Positions 32,116 to 40,683 of a stretch of 64,000 nt of DNA are shown piece after piece. Within the stretch, counting starts at the first letter, position 1, and the number at the start of each line of letters is the position of its first letter. Source of the DNA: JACVRW01 sp963757815. GTDB taxonomy: Bacteria; Actinomycetota; Thermoleophilia; Solirubrobacterales; Thermoleophilaceae. The translations under genes were made by a program, and so were the position numbers. The stretch lies in assembly GCA_963757815.1 (NCBI GenBank), contig CAVWSN010000036.1, positions 62,001 through 126,000 on the forward strand, written 5' to 3'. The notes beneath the pieces were generated by a model, which was given only the letters and a program-made list of their open reading frames with translations, did no database searches and was not told the origin of the DNA.

Positions 32116-33202
32116 CGCGTCGGGTCTCGACACCATCGTCGACCGCATGGGCCTGAAGGCCCTCGTCGAGTCCTGCCTCGTGCTCGAGGAGAACGTCGCG
32201 TCCGCGAAGGACATCGAGCTGGCGATGATGATGGGCTCGGGCATGCTGCCGGGCCCCTTCAGCCGGGCCGACGAGGCCGGCCTCGACGCGCTGCTCGAGC
32301 GGCTCGAGGCGGCCCAGCGCGAGTGGGGCGACGCCTTCGAGCCGCCGACGGTGCTCCGCCGGCTCGTGGCCCAGGGGCGGCTCGGCAAGAAGTCCGGCCA
32401 GGGCTTCTTCCCCTACCCGCAGCCCGATGCCGGTGACCAGCGCGAGACCGTGCTGCTCGAGACCCGCGGCGACATCGCGATCGCCTGGCTCAACCGCCCG
32501 CCGGCGAACCCGCTCTCGCCCCAGGTCATGCGCGACCTGATCGGCGTGTGGGAGTCGGTCGAGGGCGAGGTGCGGGTGCTCGTGCTCGCCTCCTCGAACA
32601 TCTTCACGTTCAGCGCCGGCGCCGACATCAAGGAGTTCACGAAGATGTCGCCCGACGCCGAGGGTGCCGAGCTGGCGGCGTCCGCCCACCGCTTCATGCG
32701 CGGCATGGAGCAGTCCTCGACGGTCACGATCGCGGCAGTCAACTCGATCGCCTTCGGGGGCGGCTGTGAGCTCGCCATGGCGTGCGACTTCCGCATCGCG
32801 GCCGAGTCCGCCACCTTTGGCCAGCCCGAGATCAACCTCGGGATCATTCCCGGCTTCGGCGGCACGCAGCGACTGCCGCGGCTCGTTGGCGAGGCCAAGG
32901 CGCTCGAGATGAACCTGACCGGCGACCCGATCGACGCCTACGAGGCGCACCGCCTGGGCCTCGCGAACCAGGTGGTGCCCGACCACGAGCTGTTCGAGTC
33001 GACGCTTGCGTGGGCGCGCAAGCTGGCGGACCAGGCGCCAATCGCGGTCGAGGAGATCAAGCGGCGGTCGCACCGCCCCGACCTCGACGAGGGCCTGCGC
33101 ACCGAAGCCGAGGGCTTCGCCCGTGCGTTCGGCTCCGAGGACGCCCGCGAGGGGATCTCGGCGTTCCTACAGAAGCGGCGGCCGAGGTTCCAGGGCAAGT
33201 GA
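32102..33202 (+). CDS. Fusion of 3-hydroxyacyl-CoA dehydrogenase C-terminal domain and enoyl-CoA hydratase
   Basis: A 366-residue protein. Residues about 1-105 form a 3-hydroxyacyl-CoA dehydrogenase C-terminal helical domain (LVLEENVASAKDIELAMMMG, ending LGKKSGQGFFPYP). Residues about 115-366 are a crotonase: FTFSAGADIKEF, NSIAFGGGCELAMACDFRI and FGQPEINLGIIPGFGGTQRL, with both catalytic Glu residues present. It would hydrate enoyl-CoA. Canonical FadB has the hydratase first, so this is a reordered split. It overlaps the dehydrogenase gene by 14 bp and its stop overlaps the sirtuin start. Confidence 0.92.
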   Translation: MSTASASGLDTIVDRMGLKALVESCLVLEENVASAKDIELAMMMGSGMLPGPFSRADEAGLDALLERLEAAQREWGDAFEPPTVLRRLVAQGRLGKKSGQGFFPYPQPDAGDQRETVLLETRGDIAIAWLNRPPANPLSPQVMRDLIGVWESVEGEVRVLVLASSNIFTFSAGADIKEFTKMSPDAEGAELAASAHRFMRGMEQSSTVTIAAVNSIAFGGGCELAMACDFRIAAESATFGQPEINLGIIPGFGGTQRLPRLVGEAKALEMNLTGDPIDAYEAHRLGLANQVVPDHELFESTLAWARKLADQAPIAVEEIKRRSHRPDLDEGLRTEAEGFARAFGSEDAREGISAFLQKRRPRFQGK

Positions 33203-33960
33203 ACGCGCTCTCCACCCGGGCCGAGCGGGTCGCCGACCTGCTCCGCTCCTCCGAGCGCGCCGTCGTCCTCACGGGCGCGGGCGTGTCGGTCCCCTCGGGC
33301 ATCCCCGACTTCCGCACGCCGGGGACGGGCCTGTGGGAGAACGTCGACCCGATGGAGGTAGCTCACATCGACGCCTGGCGGCGAGACCCCGACCAATTCT
33401 GGTCGTTCTACGGGCGGCGCTTCGCCACGCTGACCGACAAGGTCCCGAACGAGGCCCACCACGCGATCGCCGAGCTCGAGCGGCGCGGGCTCGTACGCGG
33501 GGTGATCACCCAGAACATCGACCGCCTCCATCGCCTCGCCGGCAGCGAGCGCCTGATCGAGATGCACGGGTCGATCGAGTGGAGCATCTGCTTGGACTGC
33601 CGGGGCAAGCTGCCGATCGACCGCGTGGTCGAGCTGCTCGCCGAGGACGGCGGGGCCCCGGAGTGCCCGGCGTGCATGGTTCCGCTCAAGCCCGACGTCG
33701 TCCTGTTCGGCGAGCTCCTGCCCGAGCGCGCTCTCGCGGAGGCCCAGGCGCTTGCGATGGACGCCGACCTGATGCTGTGCGTGGGCTCCTCGCTCGAGGT
33801 CTACCCGGTCGCCGGGCTGCCGGCGATGACCCACGGCGCGGGCGGCCGGCTAGTGCTGGTCACGCAGGGGCCGACGCCGTACGACAGCGACGCGGAGGTC
33901 AAGCTCGACGGCGACGTGGTCGAGGAGCTGCAGTCGGTGCTGGCCGCCCTCGACGCCTAG
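33199..33960 (+). CDS. Sir2-family NAD-dependent protein deacylase
   Basis: A 253-residue sirtuin. VVLTGAGVSVPSGIPDFRTP is the NAD site, VITQNIDRLHRLAGS and IEMHGSIEWSICLDC carry the catalytic Asn/Asp and His, and the zinc Cys pairs are CLDC and CPAC. PDVVLFGELLP and CVGSSLEVYPVAGLP complete the Rossmann fold. It removes acetyl or longer acyl groups from lysines. The GTG start overlaps the stop of the hydratase gene (GTGA), tying it to beta-oxidation, where acyl-CoA can acylate enzymes non-enzymatically; feedback deacylation is a reasonable inference. Confidence 0.95.
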   Translation: MNALSTRAERVADLLRSSERAVVLTGAGVSVPSGIPDFRTPGTGLWENVDPMEVAHIDAWRRDPDQFWSFYGRRFATLTDKVPNEAHHAIAELERRGLVRGVITQNIDRLHRLAGSERLIEMHGSIEWSICLDCRGKLPIDRVVELLAEDGGAPECPACMVPLKPDVVLFGELLPERALAEAQALAMDADLMLCVGSSLEVYPVAGLPAMTHGAGGRLVLVTQGPTPYDSDAEVKLDGDVVEELQSVLAALDA

Positions 33961-33969
33961 CGCCGACCC

Positions 33970-34302
33970 TCACTCGAGCCACTCGGTAACGAACTCGGGC
34001 GAGTGGTGGATCGCGGTCATTCGCAGAGGCTCGTCCCCTGAGTTCACAAACCCGTGCGGGGTGCCGGCCGGGGCGACGACGACGTCTCCGGGGTGGGCGT
34101 CCAGGTCCTGATCGCCGACCCTGAACGAGACGGTTCCGGCGTGCACCACGAAGACCTCCTCGTAGTCGTGGCGGTGCAGGCGCGGGCCCTTTCCCGGTTC
34201 GGCGTCGACCAGGATGATCGACAGGCCCGCCTCGTGGTCCCTGCCCTCGAAGTGGGGCGAACCTTCGCGGGGACCTGTGCTGGGGTGGATCACGTACTCC
34301 AT
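33970..34302 (-). CDS. Cupin-domain protein
   Basis: A 110-residue single beta-barrel. Motif 1 is GPRLHRHDYEEVFVVHAG (His-x-His, then Glu) and motif 2 is GDVVVAPAGTPHGFVNSG with the last metal His. It could be a small metal-dependent isomerase or dioxygenase, or a sugar- or ligand-binding protein. It is convergent with the sirtuin gene 9 bp away and stands alone. Confidence 0.88.
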   Translation of the reverse strand: MEYVIHPSTGPREGSPHFEGRDHEAGLSIILVDAEPGKGPRLHRHDYEEVFVVHAGTVSFRVGDQDLDAHPGDVVVAPAGTPHGFVNSGDEPLRMTAIHHSPEFVTEWLE

Positions 34303-34325
34303 GGCCCCAGGCTACCCACGCGCCG

Positions 34326-35117
34326 TCAGCCGCCCAGCCGCCGGCGGCGCAGGAGCGCCTCCATGGCCGCCACCGCGTCCTCCAGTCCGGCCGGCGACTC
34401 GCCTCTCAGGGCTGTGGCTGCCGCCTGGATCACGGCGTCCCGGTGCTGCTCGAGTGAGCTGTCGCCGAGCTCCGCGGCGAGCGCCTCCACCGCCACGCGC
34501 GCCTGCAGCGCGGCCTCGCGTCCTCGGCCGGCGTCGAGGTCGGCACGGGCACGCAGGACGAGCTCCTCGGCCGCGAGCGGAATCTCGTGACCACCCAGGA
34601 TCGCCGCGAAGCGCTCCTCCGGCGCTTCCATCGAGCGCTTGACCCGCCTCGCGCCCTCGCGTGGCAGCTCGAACGCCTCGCCGAAGCGCCCGTCCGCGAC
34701 CGCCTCACCGCGGCCATAGCCCATCCGCACCACGAGCGCGCGCCCCGCTGAGACGTCGGCCACGTAGGGATCAGCCGCGGCGGCGCGCTGGGCGCGCAGC
34801 GCCCTGTTGAGGACTCCGAGCGCGCGCTCGAGCTCGGCCTCGCGCGCCTCCGCGTCGCGGCGCAGCTCGTCGAGCCAGGCCGAGGCGGCCTCGGCCGTCG
34901 GGAAGGGCTCGGGCCGGACCACCGTTGCGCGGCTCGTGGGCACCGGCTCGGGGGGCGCCGAGTCCACCTCGCGGGGGCGTCTGTCCCTCAGCCAATGACG
35001 CTCCGGTGCTCCCAACGTGCCGAACACCAGCACCGCCTGGGGGGCGCCGTCGGGCGCACTGCGCACCAGGTAGCGCCCGTCGGGCGGTCCGAGCAGGAAG
35101 CCGAATTCGAGTTGGAC
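34326..35117 (-). CDS. Conserved-looking hypothetical protein, start uncertain
   Basis: About 263 residues, no named family. The N-terminal part (QLEFGFLLGPPDGRYLVRS ... AVLVFGTLGAPERHWLRDR) looks like a small beta domain. The middle is a long helical region (LDELRRDAEAREAELERALG) and ADPYVADVSAGRALVVRMGY continues to a TPR-like C-terminal end. The natural start seems to be near 35117, where GTC stands in place of a GTG; the first proper in-frame start is GTG 35066. The frame also runs open upstream into the cell-wall hydrolase gene. It lies downstream of that gene and its terminator-like hairpin. Confidence 0.55.
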   Translation of the reverse strand, partial: VQLEFGFLLGPPDGRYLVRSAPDGAPQAVLVFGTLGAPERHWLRDRRPREVDSAPPEPVPTSRATVVRPEPFPTAEAASAWLDELRRDAEAREAELERALGVLNRALRAQRAAAADPYVADVSAGRALVVRMGYGRGEAVADGRFGEAFELPREGARRVKRSMEAPEERFAAILGGHEIPLAAEELVLRARADLDAGRGREAALQARVAVEALAAELGDSSLEQHRDAVIQAAATALRGESPAGLEDAVAAMEALLRRRRLGG

Positions 35118-35138
35118 GCAGCCGTGAGATTTCGCTGC

Positions 35139-35159
35139 GCAGCCGGCCGAGCCGGCTGC
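35139..35159 (-). terminator. Stem-loop after the cell-wall hydrolase gene
   Basis: gcagccggc (35139-35147) and gccggctgc (35151-35159) form a perfect 9-bp stem with a 3-base loop, about 20 bases past the hydrolase stop on the minus strand and just before the next minus-strand gene. It is likely a terminator or processing site separating the two. Confidence 0.5.
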
Positions 35160-35179
35160 TTGCGCCAGGCAGCCGTGGG

Positions 35180-37698
35180 CTACTCGCCCTCGTGGGCGTG
35201 GCTGGCGCGCCGGTCTTGCTTGTCGACCGGCAGGGCGTACTTGGAGGGTTTGGTCGGCACGACCGGGTTCTCGATCTCGCGCAGGCGCGAGATCAGGTCG
35301 GACCACTGGCCCGGCTCGAGCACGGCGAGCGCCTGCTTGCCGAGCTTCTTGTTGGCGCCGAACATCGGCTGGAAGCCGACGTGGATGTGGTCGTGGTGGT
35401 CGGCCATCGCGAAGGTCGCGCCGCCGATCTCGAACAGCGAGATGATCTGCGCCGGTGTCATCGTGCCCTGCAGCTGCATCAGCCTGCGCACGGCCTGCTC
35501 GGTGACCCCGCCGGGCTCCTGGTGGCCGAGCACCGGGATCCCGTTGATGGTCGCGATGTCGACCGCGTTACCGGACGAGTGGTGCGAGACGTTGCCCGAG
35601 CTGGTGTAGAACCCGTGCCCGCACTTGAGCGAGGTCACGCCCGGCTTCAGCCCCGACTCGGCCAGATAGGCGAGCGTGGCCAGCACGCGCCTGTCGACCT
35701 GGCCCGAGCGCACGTCGTCGCGGCCGCAGTCGTAGATCTCGATGCGCTCGTCAGAGAGCACGCGCTGCTCGAGCAGCGGCTTGGGCAGCAACAGGATCTG
35801 GCCGATCGACATCGCGCCCGCCTCGTCCTCGCCGTAGAGCACGTTGCGCCCCGAGGCGCGATAGACCGCGGTCGCCTCGAGCAGCTTCCAACCATCGAGG
35901 ATCGGCTTCGGGTCGATCCGCGGGGCGCCGCGGCCGGCGGGCCGGATCGAGAAGTCAAGATGCGCCGCCTTGCCCGCCACCGTCTGGCCGACACGGCCGA
36001 TGATCGTCCCGCCGATCACCCGCGCGCCCTTCCTGAGCGCGCGCAGCCGCACCTTGCTCGGATCGAGACCGAACGGACGCGAGAAGAAGTTCTTGTAGGT
36101 CTCGAACTTGCCGCCCTTGCGTGCCAGGAACTCGAGCTGCTGCTCGAGGCCGCCCGCCTCGCGCGCCCCGGGGAGACCCGGGTGCGCGAACAGGCGCTGC
36201 TTGACGGGCGCGGAAGCCTGCGTGCTGTCGTGCGACTCGACCTTCGCGCCGCGGTCGCGCTCGGGTGCGGTGTCGGAGTCGTCGAGCTGGCGGCCCGCCG
36301 AGGCGGGCAGGCTCGGCTCGGGATCGCCGGAGTCGCCGCCGTGGGCCTTGACGGCCTTGGCCGTCCGGTCAAGCCGGGCGTCCGAGTCGCTCTTCGGCAC
36401 CGGGTAGTACTTCGAGACCTCGCCCAGGTGGGCGTACGTGTAGCGGTTGCCGTAGACGTCCTGGAGGACGAGGAAGCGGCCGAGTTTCTTCGAGCGCCCG
36501 ATCTCCTTGACGACGCCGTCGTTAACTGCCACGACCGGGGCGCCCTTCTTGGAGAAGATGTCGATCGAGCGGCGATCGTCGCTCGACTCGATCAGGTTGG
36601 CGGCGTTCTCGCCGCGCCGGACGCGCTTGAGGAGCTCCTGCTCCGCAAGGTCGTCGGCATACGTCGCGCGCGCGTAGACGGGGAAGCGGCCCTCGGTGAG
36701 CCCGGTCAGCGAGCCGATCAGGTCGGCCGGCACGCCGGCGATCAAACGGGCCCTGAGCAGCACCGAGTCGACGTACCAGTCGGCGTGGTTGTAGGCCCAG
36801 ATCGCCGCGCGCACATCGTTCTCGTAGTTGGCCGCCTTCAGATACCGAGCCGCGGCGAAGATCGCGTCGACCGGGTTGTACGGGTCCTTGCGGCCGTCCT
36901 TGTTGGCGTCCGTCCCATACGCCCTCCAGGTCGCCGGCATGAACTGCATCCAACCGAGCGCACCCGCCGACGACACATTCAGGTTGCGGCCGTAGTCGGT
37001 CTCGATCTCGTTGATCGCCGCCAGCACCTCCCAGCGGATCCCGTACTCGATCCCCGCCGCCTGGTAGATCGGCAACAGAAACGGCGGCACCCGGAACTTG
37101 CGGATGATGAAGTTCGGCACACCGGTGGCCGTCGACGGGCCCGGCAACACATCGATGAAACCGGGGTTGCCGGCGGTCGGCGTGCCGTCGTCGTTGCGAA
37201 GCGGCTCCCTACGCCCACGACGGCGCTCGCGCGAACCCTCATCTTCGGGTTGAGGCTTGACCTCGCCGGTCACGTTGCGCTTCTTGTCGGCGGACCGGTC
37301 GCGCTTGATGCGCTCGCCCGAGTTCGAGCGCTCCTGCGGCGAGCCGCCCCCTGCGCTCGGACCGCTGTCGGGCTCCTGCGGCGCAGGCGCCGGCTTGGGC
37401 TCGGGCTTGGGCTGGGCTCGGGCTTGGCCTCCGGCGCGGGCGGCTGCTCCTTCGGCTTGGGAGTGACCGGCGTCTCGGGGACCGTCGGCGGCGCCGGAGT
37501 GGTGGGTGCCGGGACGATGGGGCCGGGGAGCTGCATGTCGGCGGGGTTCGTGCCGGGCGGAACCTCGAACGGGACGATCTCGCCGGACGGCAGCTGCACA
37601 TGCACTGTCTGGGCGGCCGCCGGGATGGTGAGGGTGGTGAGGGCGGCCGCGGCCAGGATCCCCACGGCAAGCAGGAGGGTCAGAGCCCGCGTCTTCAT
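35180..37698 (-). CDS. Exported multidomain peptidoglycan hydrolase (lytic transglycosylase plus M23-like and His-rich peptidase-like domains), one frameshift
   Basis: About 839 residues. ATG 37698 starts a signal peptide (MKTRALTLLLAVGILAAAAL ... AAAQ) and a Pro/Lys/Glu linker. A one-base deletion at about 37411-37416 in the KPEP repeat breaks the frame; restoring it joins PAPEAKPEP to KPAPAPQEPDSG. Then come an SLT/MltB-like transglycosylase (AAINEIETDYGRN with the catalytic Glu, SAGALGWMQFMPATWRAYG), an M23-like barrel (APVVAVNDGVVKEIG, YTYAHLGEVSKYY) that lacks part of the metal site, and a C-terminal zinc-peptidase-like segment (SHHSSGNAVDIATING ... DHHDHIHVGF) resembling VanY/M15 ligands. 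It should remodel the cell wall. Confidence 0.8.
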
Positions 37699-38098
37699 CC
37701 TTGCTTTTCCAAGTGGTCCCTCGGTACCCCGCATCCGGGTGATCGCGGGCGCGCGCACGCGACCATCGCCGCCTGCCGCAGAGGGAACGCTACTTGCTGG
37801 GTTTCTGGTGTGCAACGGGGAACCGTGAGAAGTGGGAGAGAGTTCTCCCGCACGCCGCAGTCGGGGCGGTTATGCGAGATCACGTCCTTGTATCGACCGT
37901 CCCTGCCCATAACTTCAATCCCGCCGTTCCGGTGGCTGGACACATCCCCGACGCATCGCTCCGTGTCCAGATGCCTCATTGTGCCTACTGTTCAAACCCT
38001 CAAACCCGACATCAGTCTCAAGTCGAGGGTTAGCTTGACCCGGCTGCGAGGGGAGCATCGCTGTCTGGATCGGCGGTCGTCGGTTACCCTTGCCCGCC
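37699..38098. promoter_or_regulatory. Long divergent intergenic region with several hairpins
   Basis: A 400-bp gap between the minus-strand hydrolase and the plus-strand coiled-coil gene has no credible ORF and lower GC than its surroundings. Stems include gggaga/tctccc (37834-37839 with 37844-37849), ctggacac/gtgtccag (37936-37943 with 37963-37970) and aaccctc/gagggtt near 37995-38031. Actinobacterial cell-wall hydrolases often have a c-di-AMP (ydaO) riboswitch leader. I looked for its GGAACC and CAGCTAACC elements and found only partial, misordered matches, so I do not call it. Confidence 0.4.
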
Positions 38099-38545
38099 AT
38101 GACAGAGCCCAAGCAGGATGAGGACTTCCTCGGGCGCATGTCCTCCCGGGCGGAGGAGGCGCTCGGCAAGGTCGCCGAGGAGCTGATCGCGAACCCGGTC
38201 GTGAACGGCGCGATCACCCGTGCCTTCGAGGCGCGCGAGAAGGCCGTGCAGGCGCAGGTCACGGCGATGGGCGCCCTCAACCTGCCCTCGGCGGCGGACA
38301 TCGAACGGGTCACACGGCGCCTGCGCTCGCTGTCGCAGCGGCTCGAGGGCATCGAGGACGCGATCGACCGGCTCGAGGAGCGTGTGGGCGCGGCCTCGCG
38401 TGAGGCCGAGCGCGACCGGCTGGCATCCGTCGAGGAGCGCCTCGACGAGATAGCGCGCGACCTCGCGGCCGTCCGCCTCGCGGTCGCACCCGGCGACGAG
38501 CCGGTGCCGCGGGCGCAGGAGCGCCTCACCGTCACGGACTCCTGA
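38099..38545 (+). CDS. Coiled-coil (phasin-like) protein
   Basis: A 148-residue helical protein. LGKVAEELIANPVVNGAITR AFEAREKAVQAQVTAMGALN is an amphipathic N-terminal region. The segment ADIERVTRRLRSLSQRLEGI EDAIDRLEERV resembles the C-terminal coiled coil of PHA-granule (phasin-like) proteins, and AERDRLASVEERLDEIARDL continues it. It shares the DIxxLxxxLRxIxxRLdxIE pattern with the protein at 39.3 kb, so the two are probably paralogues. ATG 38099. The last 14 bp overlap the opposite-strand phosphorylase gene. Confidence 0.7.
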   Translation: MTEPKQDEDFLGRMSSRAEEALGKVAEELIANPVVNGAITRAFEAREKAVQAQVTAMGALNLPSAADIERVTRRLRSLSQRLEGIEDAIDRLEERVGAASREAERDRLASVEERLDEIARDLAAVRLAVAPGDEPVPRAQERLTVTDS

Positions 38546-39254
38546 GCGCGGTGTAGCCCGCCTCGCCCAGGCTCAGCCCGAGCGCCTCGAGCTCGTCCCC
38601 GTCGAGCCGGCGCGCTCCGTTCGCGAGCGCGCTTCGAGCCACTCCGAGGACGCTCGCGGCAGCCACCCCGTGCCGGGCGGCCACGCCCAGGATCGCGGCG
38701 GTCTCCATCTCGACCGCGACGGCACCGGTTGCCCCGTCGGCTGGGTGCCGGGCGTAGAAGAGGTCCGTGCTCGCCACGGTCGCCCGGGTGGCGCCGGCGG
38801 CGACGAGCCGGGCGAGCAGGTCCGGGTCGGGCTCGAGCGGACCCTCCGCGCCGAGCGCCGCGCTCGCTCCGTCGAGCGGCAGCACCGACTCCGGCGCGAG
38901 GAGGCTGCCGAGGGCGAGCCCGTCGACGAGCGCCGCGCAGGTGCCGATGCGCACCAGCCGGCGGGCGCCGAGTGCGATCAGCTCCTCGCAGACGATCGCC
39001 GCGCTCGGCCCGCCGATGCCGGTGGACTGCACCGTGAGCGGCTCGCCGTCCCGGGCGATTCCGGTGTAGCCCCACAGCCCGCGGCTGTGGTTGAACATTC
39101 GCGGTGGCTTCTCGAGCAGAGCCTGTGCCACCGCGAGCGCGCGGTGGGGGTCCCCAGGCAGTAGCACGCGCTCGGCCGGCGCGGCGGTGGGACGCAGGTG
39201 GTAGACGTCGGCATGCCGCACGGGGCGCGCAGGATAGAGGGCGCGGGTGACCAC
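38532..39254 (-). CDS. Nucleoside phosphorylase family protein (uridine phosphorylase-like)
   Basis: About 240 residues. ERVLLPGDPHRALAVAQ binds phosphate, TVQSTGIGGPSAAIVCEELI and LVRIGTCAALVDGLALGSLL form the core, and VAVEMETAAILGVAARHGV carries the ribose-contacting Glu-Met-Glu. These are hallmarks of the PNP/UDP phosphorylase superfamily, which cleaves nucleosides with phosphate. Base specificity is not readable. GTG 39254 or 39221 may start it. It sits between two granule-like coiled-coil genes on the other strand, away from the main nucleoside cluster. Confidence 0.85.
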   Translation of the reverse strand: MVTRALYPARPVRHADVYHLRPTAAPAERVLLPGDPHRALAVAQALLEKPPRMFNHSRGLWGYTGIARDGEPLTVQSTGIGGPSAAIVCEELIALGARRLVRIGTCAALVDGLALGSLLAPESVLPLDGASAALGAEGPLEPDPDLLARLVAAGATRATVASTDLFYARHPADGATGAVAVEMETAAILGVAARHGVAAASVLGVARSALANGARRLDGDELEALGLSLGEAGYTALRSP

Positions 39255-39273
39255 TAGGGGTAGTCTCGGGCGG

Positions 39274-39715
39274 ATGGCGAGACGCCCGACCACGCCGAAG
39301 GAGCTGCCCGACTCGTTGCGCGAGGCCGTCGAGCGCACGGTCGAGGCCACGCTGGGCTCGGCCGAGCGCAGCCGCGAGGCCGCTCAGGGGGCCCTCGACG
39401 ACGTGGTCCAGTCCGTCGACGAGCTGCGGAAGGAGGCCGAGCAGCGGCTCTCGAGAAGCCGGCGCTCGATGACCGAGGCGATCGAGGGACGGCGCCCCGC
39501 GAGCTACGACGACATCCGTGAGCTGAGGGCCGAGCTGCGCGCGATCGCTCGCCGCCTCGACGCGATCGAGGAGCGCCTGCCGGCGAAGCGCGCCCCCGCG
39601 AAGCGCTCCGCGAAGGGCTCCCACGAAGCGCTCGTCCGCGAAGCGCTCCTCCACGAAGCGCTCGTCCGCGAAGGGCTCCTCCACGAAGCGCACCTCCACC
39701 AAGCGCTCCTCCTAG
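39274..39715 (+). CDS. Phasin-like coiled-coil protein with a Lys-rich tail, frameshifted
   Basis: About 147 residues. An N-terminal helical region (LPDSLREAVERTVEATLGSA ERSREAAQGALDDVVQSVDEL) is followed by YDDIRELRAELRAIARRLDAI. A basic repeat tail then begins AKRAPAKRSAKGS. In the listed frame the tail turns into unnatural HEALVREALLHEALV, but the neighbouring frame reads repeated STKRSSAK units ending at TAG 39713-39715, so a small indel near 39624 has broken the frame and falsely fuses this gene to the next. The tail resembles histone-H1/PhaF-like DNA-binding tails; the protein may link granules to DNA. Confidence 0.7.
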
Positions 39716-40683
39716 TGCCCGGCCGCAGGGTCCTGATCACCGGCGTCGGGAGCCACATCGGCACGCTGCTCGCCGAGCAGCTGGAGGCGGACCCTGACTT
39801 CGAGTACGTCGCGGGCCTCGACACGCGCCGGCCGCGGCGCCGGCTCGAGCGCGCGGAATGGATCGAGGCGGACATCCGCGACCCCGAGATCGCCCGCATC
39901 GTCCCTCGGCTCGAGGTCGACACACTCGTCCACGAGCAGATTGTCCGCCAGCCGGGCCCGGGCATGTCCTCGCGGGCGATGCACGACATCAATGTGATCG
40001 GCTCGCTCCAGCTGCTCGCCGCCTGCGAGAAGGCGCAGACGCTCAGGACGATCGTCGTCCGCGGCTCGGCCGGCGTGTACGGCGCCGAGCCGCACGCCCC
40101 GCAGTTCTTCGGCGAGGAGATGACCCGCCTGTTCCCGCTCCGCACCCGCTTCCAGCGCGACGTGGCCGAGATCGAGAACTACTTCGAGACCTATGCGCGC
40201 CGTCACGCGGGCGTCAGCTGCACGATGCTGCGCTACCAGCCGGCAATCGGCCCCTCGCTCGACACCCAGATCAGCCGCTACCTCTCGCAGCCGGCCTGCC
40301 CGACCTACCTGGGGTTCGACCCACGCATCCAGCTCGTGCACGAGCGGGACGCTCTCGACGCGCTCGTGGCGACGGTGAGGCGCCCGGTGCGCGGCGCGGT
40401 CAACGTGGCCGGCCCCGGCACCATCGGCCTGATCCGCATGATCAGGCTGGCCGGCCGGCCGGCGCTGCCCCTCGCCGGCCCGTTGTTCGGCCCGCTCACC
40501 GGGGCGGGGCGCAGGCTCGGCCTCGGCTCCTACTCGGAGGACTTTCGGCGCCTCCTGCGCTATGGCCGCGGCGTCGACACCACGCGGCTCGTCGAGGAGG
40601 TCGGCTTCGAGCCGCGCTACTCGACGGTCGGGGCCGTCGAGGACTGGGTGCGCGCGCGCCCGCGCGGAGTCGCCGCCGCATGA
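39715..40683 (+). CDS. NAD-dependent epimerase/dehydratase-like (extended SDR) protein
   Basis: A 322-residue Rossmann protein. VLITGVGSHIGTLLAEQLEA binds NAD(P), WIEADIRDPEIARIV follows, and TIVVRGSAGVYGAEP plus FQRDVAEIENYF occupy the catalytic region. The usual YxxxK is replaced by sequence without a clear Tyr-Lys pair, so dehydrogenase chemistry is uncertain. GTG 39715 overlaps the TAG of the preceding gene. Its stop overlaps the acyltransferase start (ATGA), and this partnership is common in actinobacteria. A role in lipid modification is likely but unproven. Confidence 0.82.
   Translation: MPGRRVLITGVGSHIGTLLAEQLEADPDFEYVAGLDTRRPRRRLERAEWIEADIRDPEIARIVPRLEVDTLVHEQIVRQPGPGMSSRAMHDINVIGSLQLLAACEKAQTLRTIVVRGSAGVYGAEPHAPQFFGEEMTRLFPLRTRFQRDVAEIENYFETYARRHAGVSCTMLRYQPAIGPSLDTQISRYLSQPACPTYLGFDPRIQLVHERDALDALVATVRRPVRGAVNVAGPGTIGLIRMIRLAGRPALPLAGPLFGPLTGAGRRLGLGSYSEDFRRLLRYGRGVDTTRLVEEVGFEPRYSTVGAVEDWVRARPRGVAAA

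Noticed and set aside
37699..38098. c-di-AMP (ydaO) riboswitch before the cell-wall hydrolase
   Set aside because: GGGGAACC occurs on the plus strand and GGTCAAGCTAACC on the minus strand, so the key elements are on opposite strands and in the wrong order. Only a structured leader is claimed.
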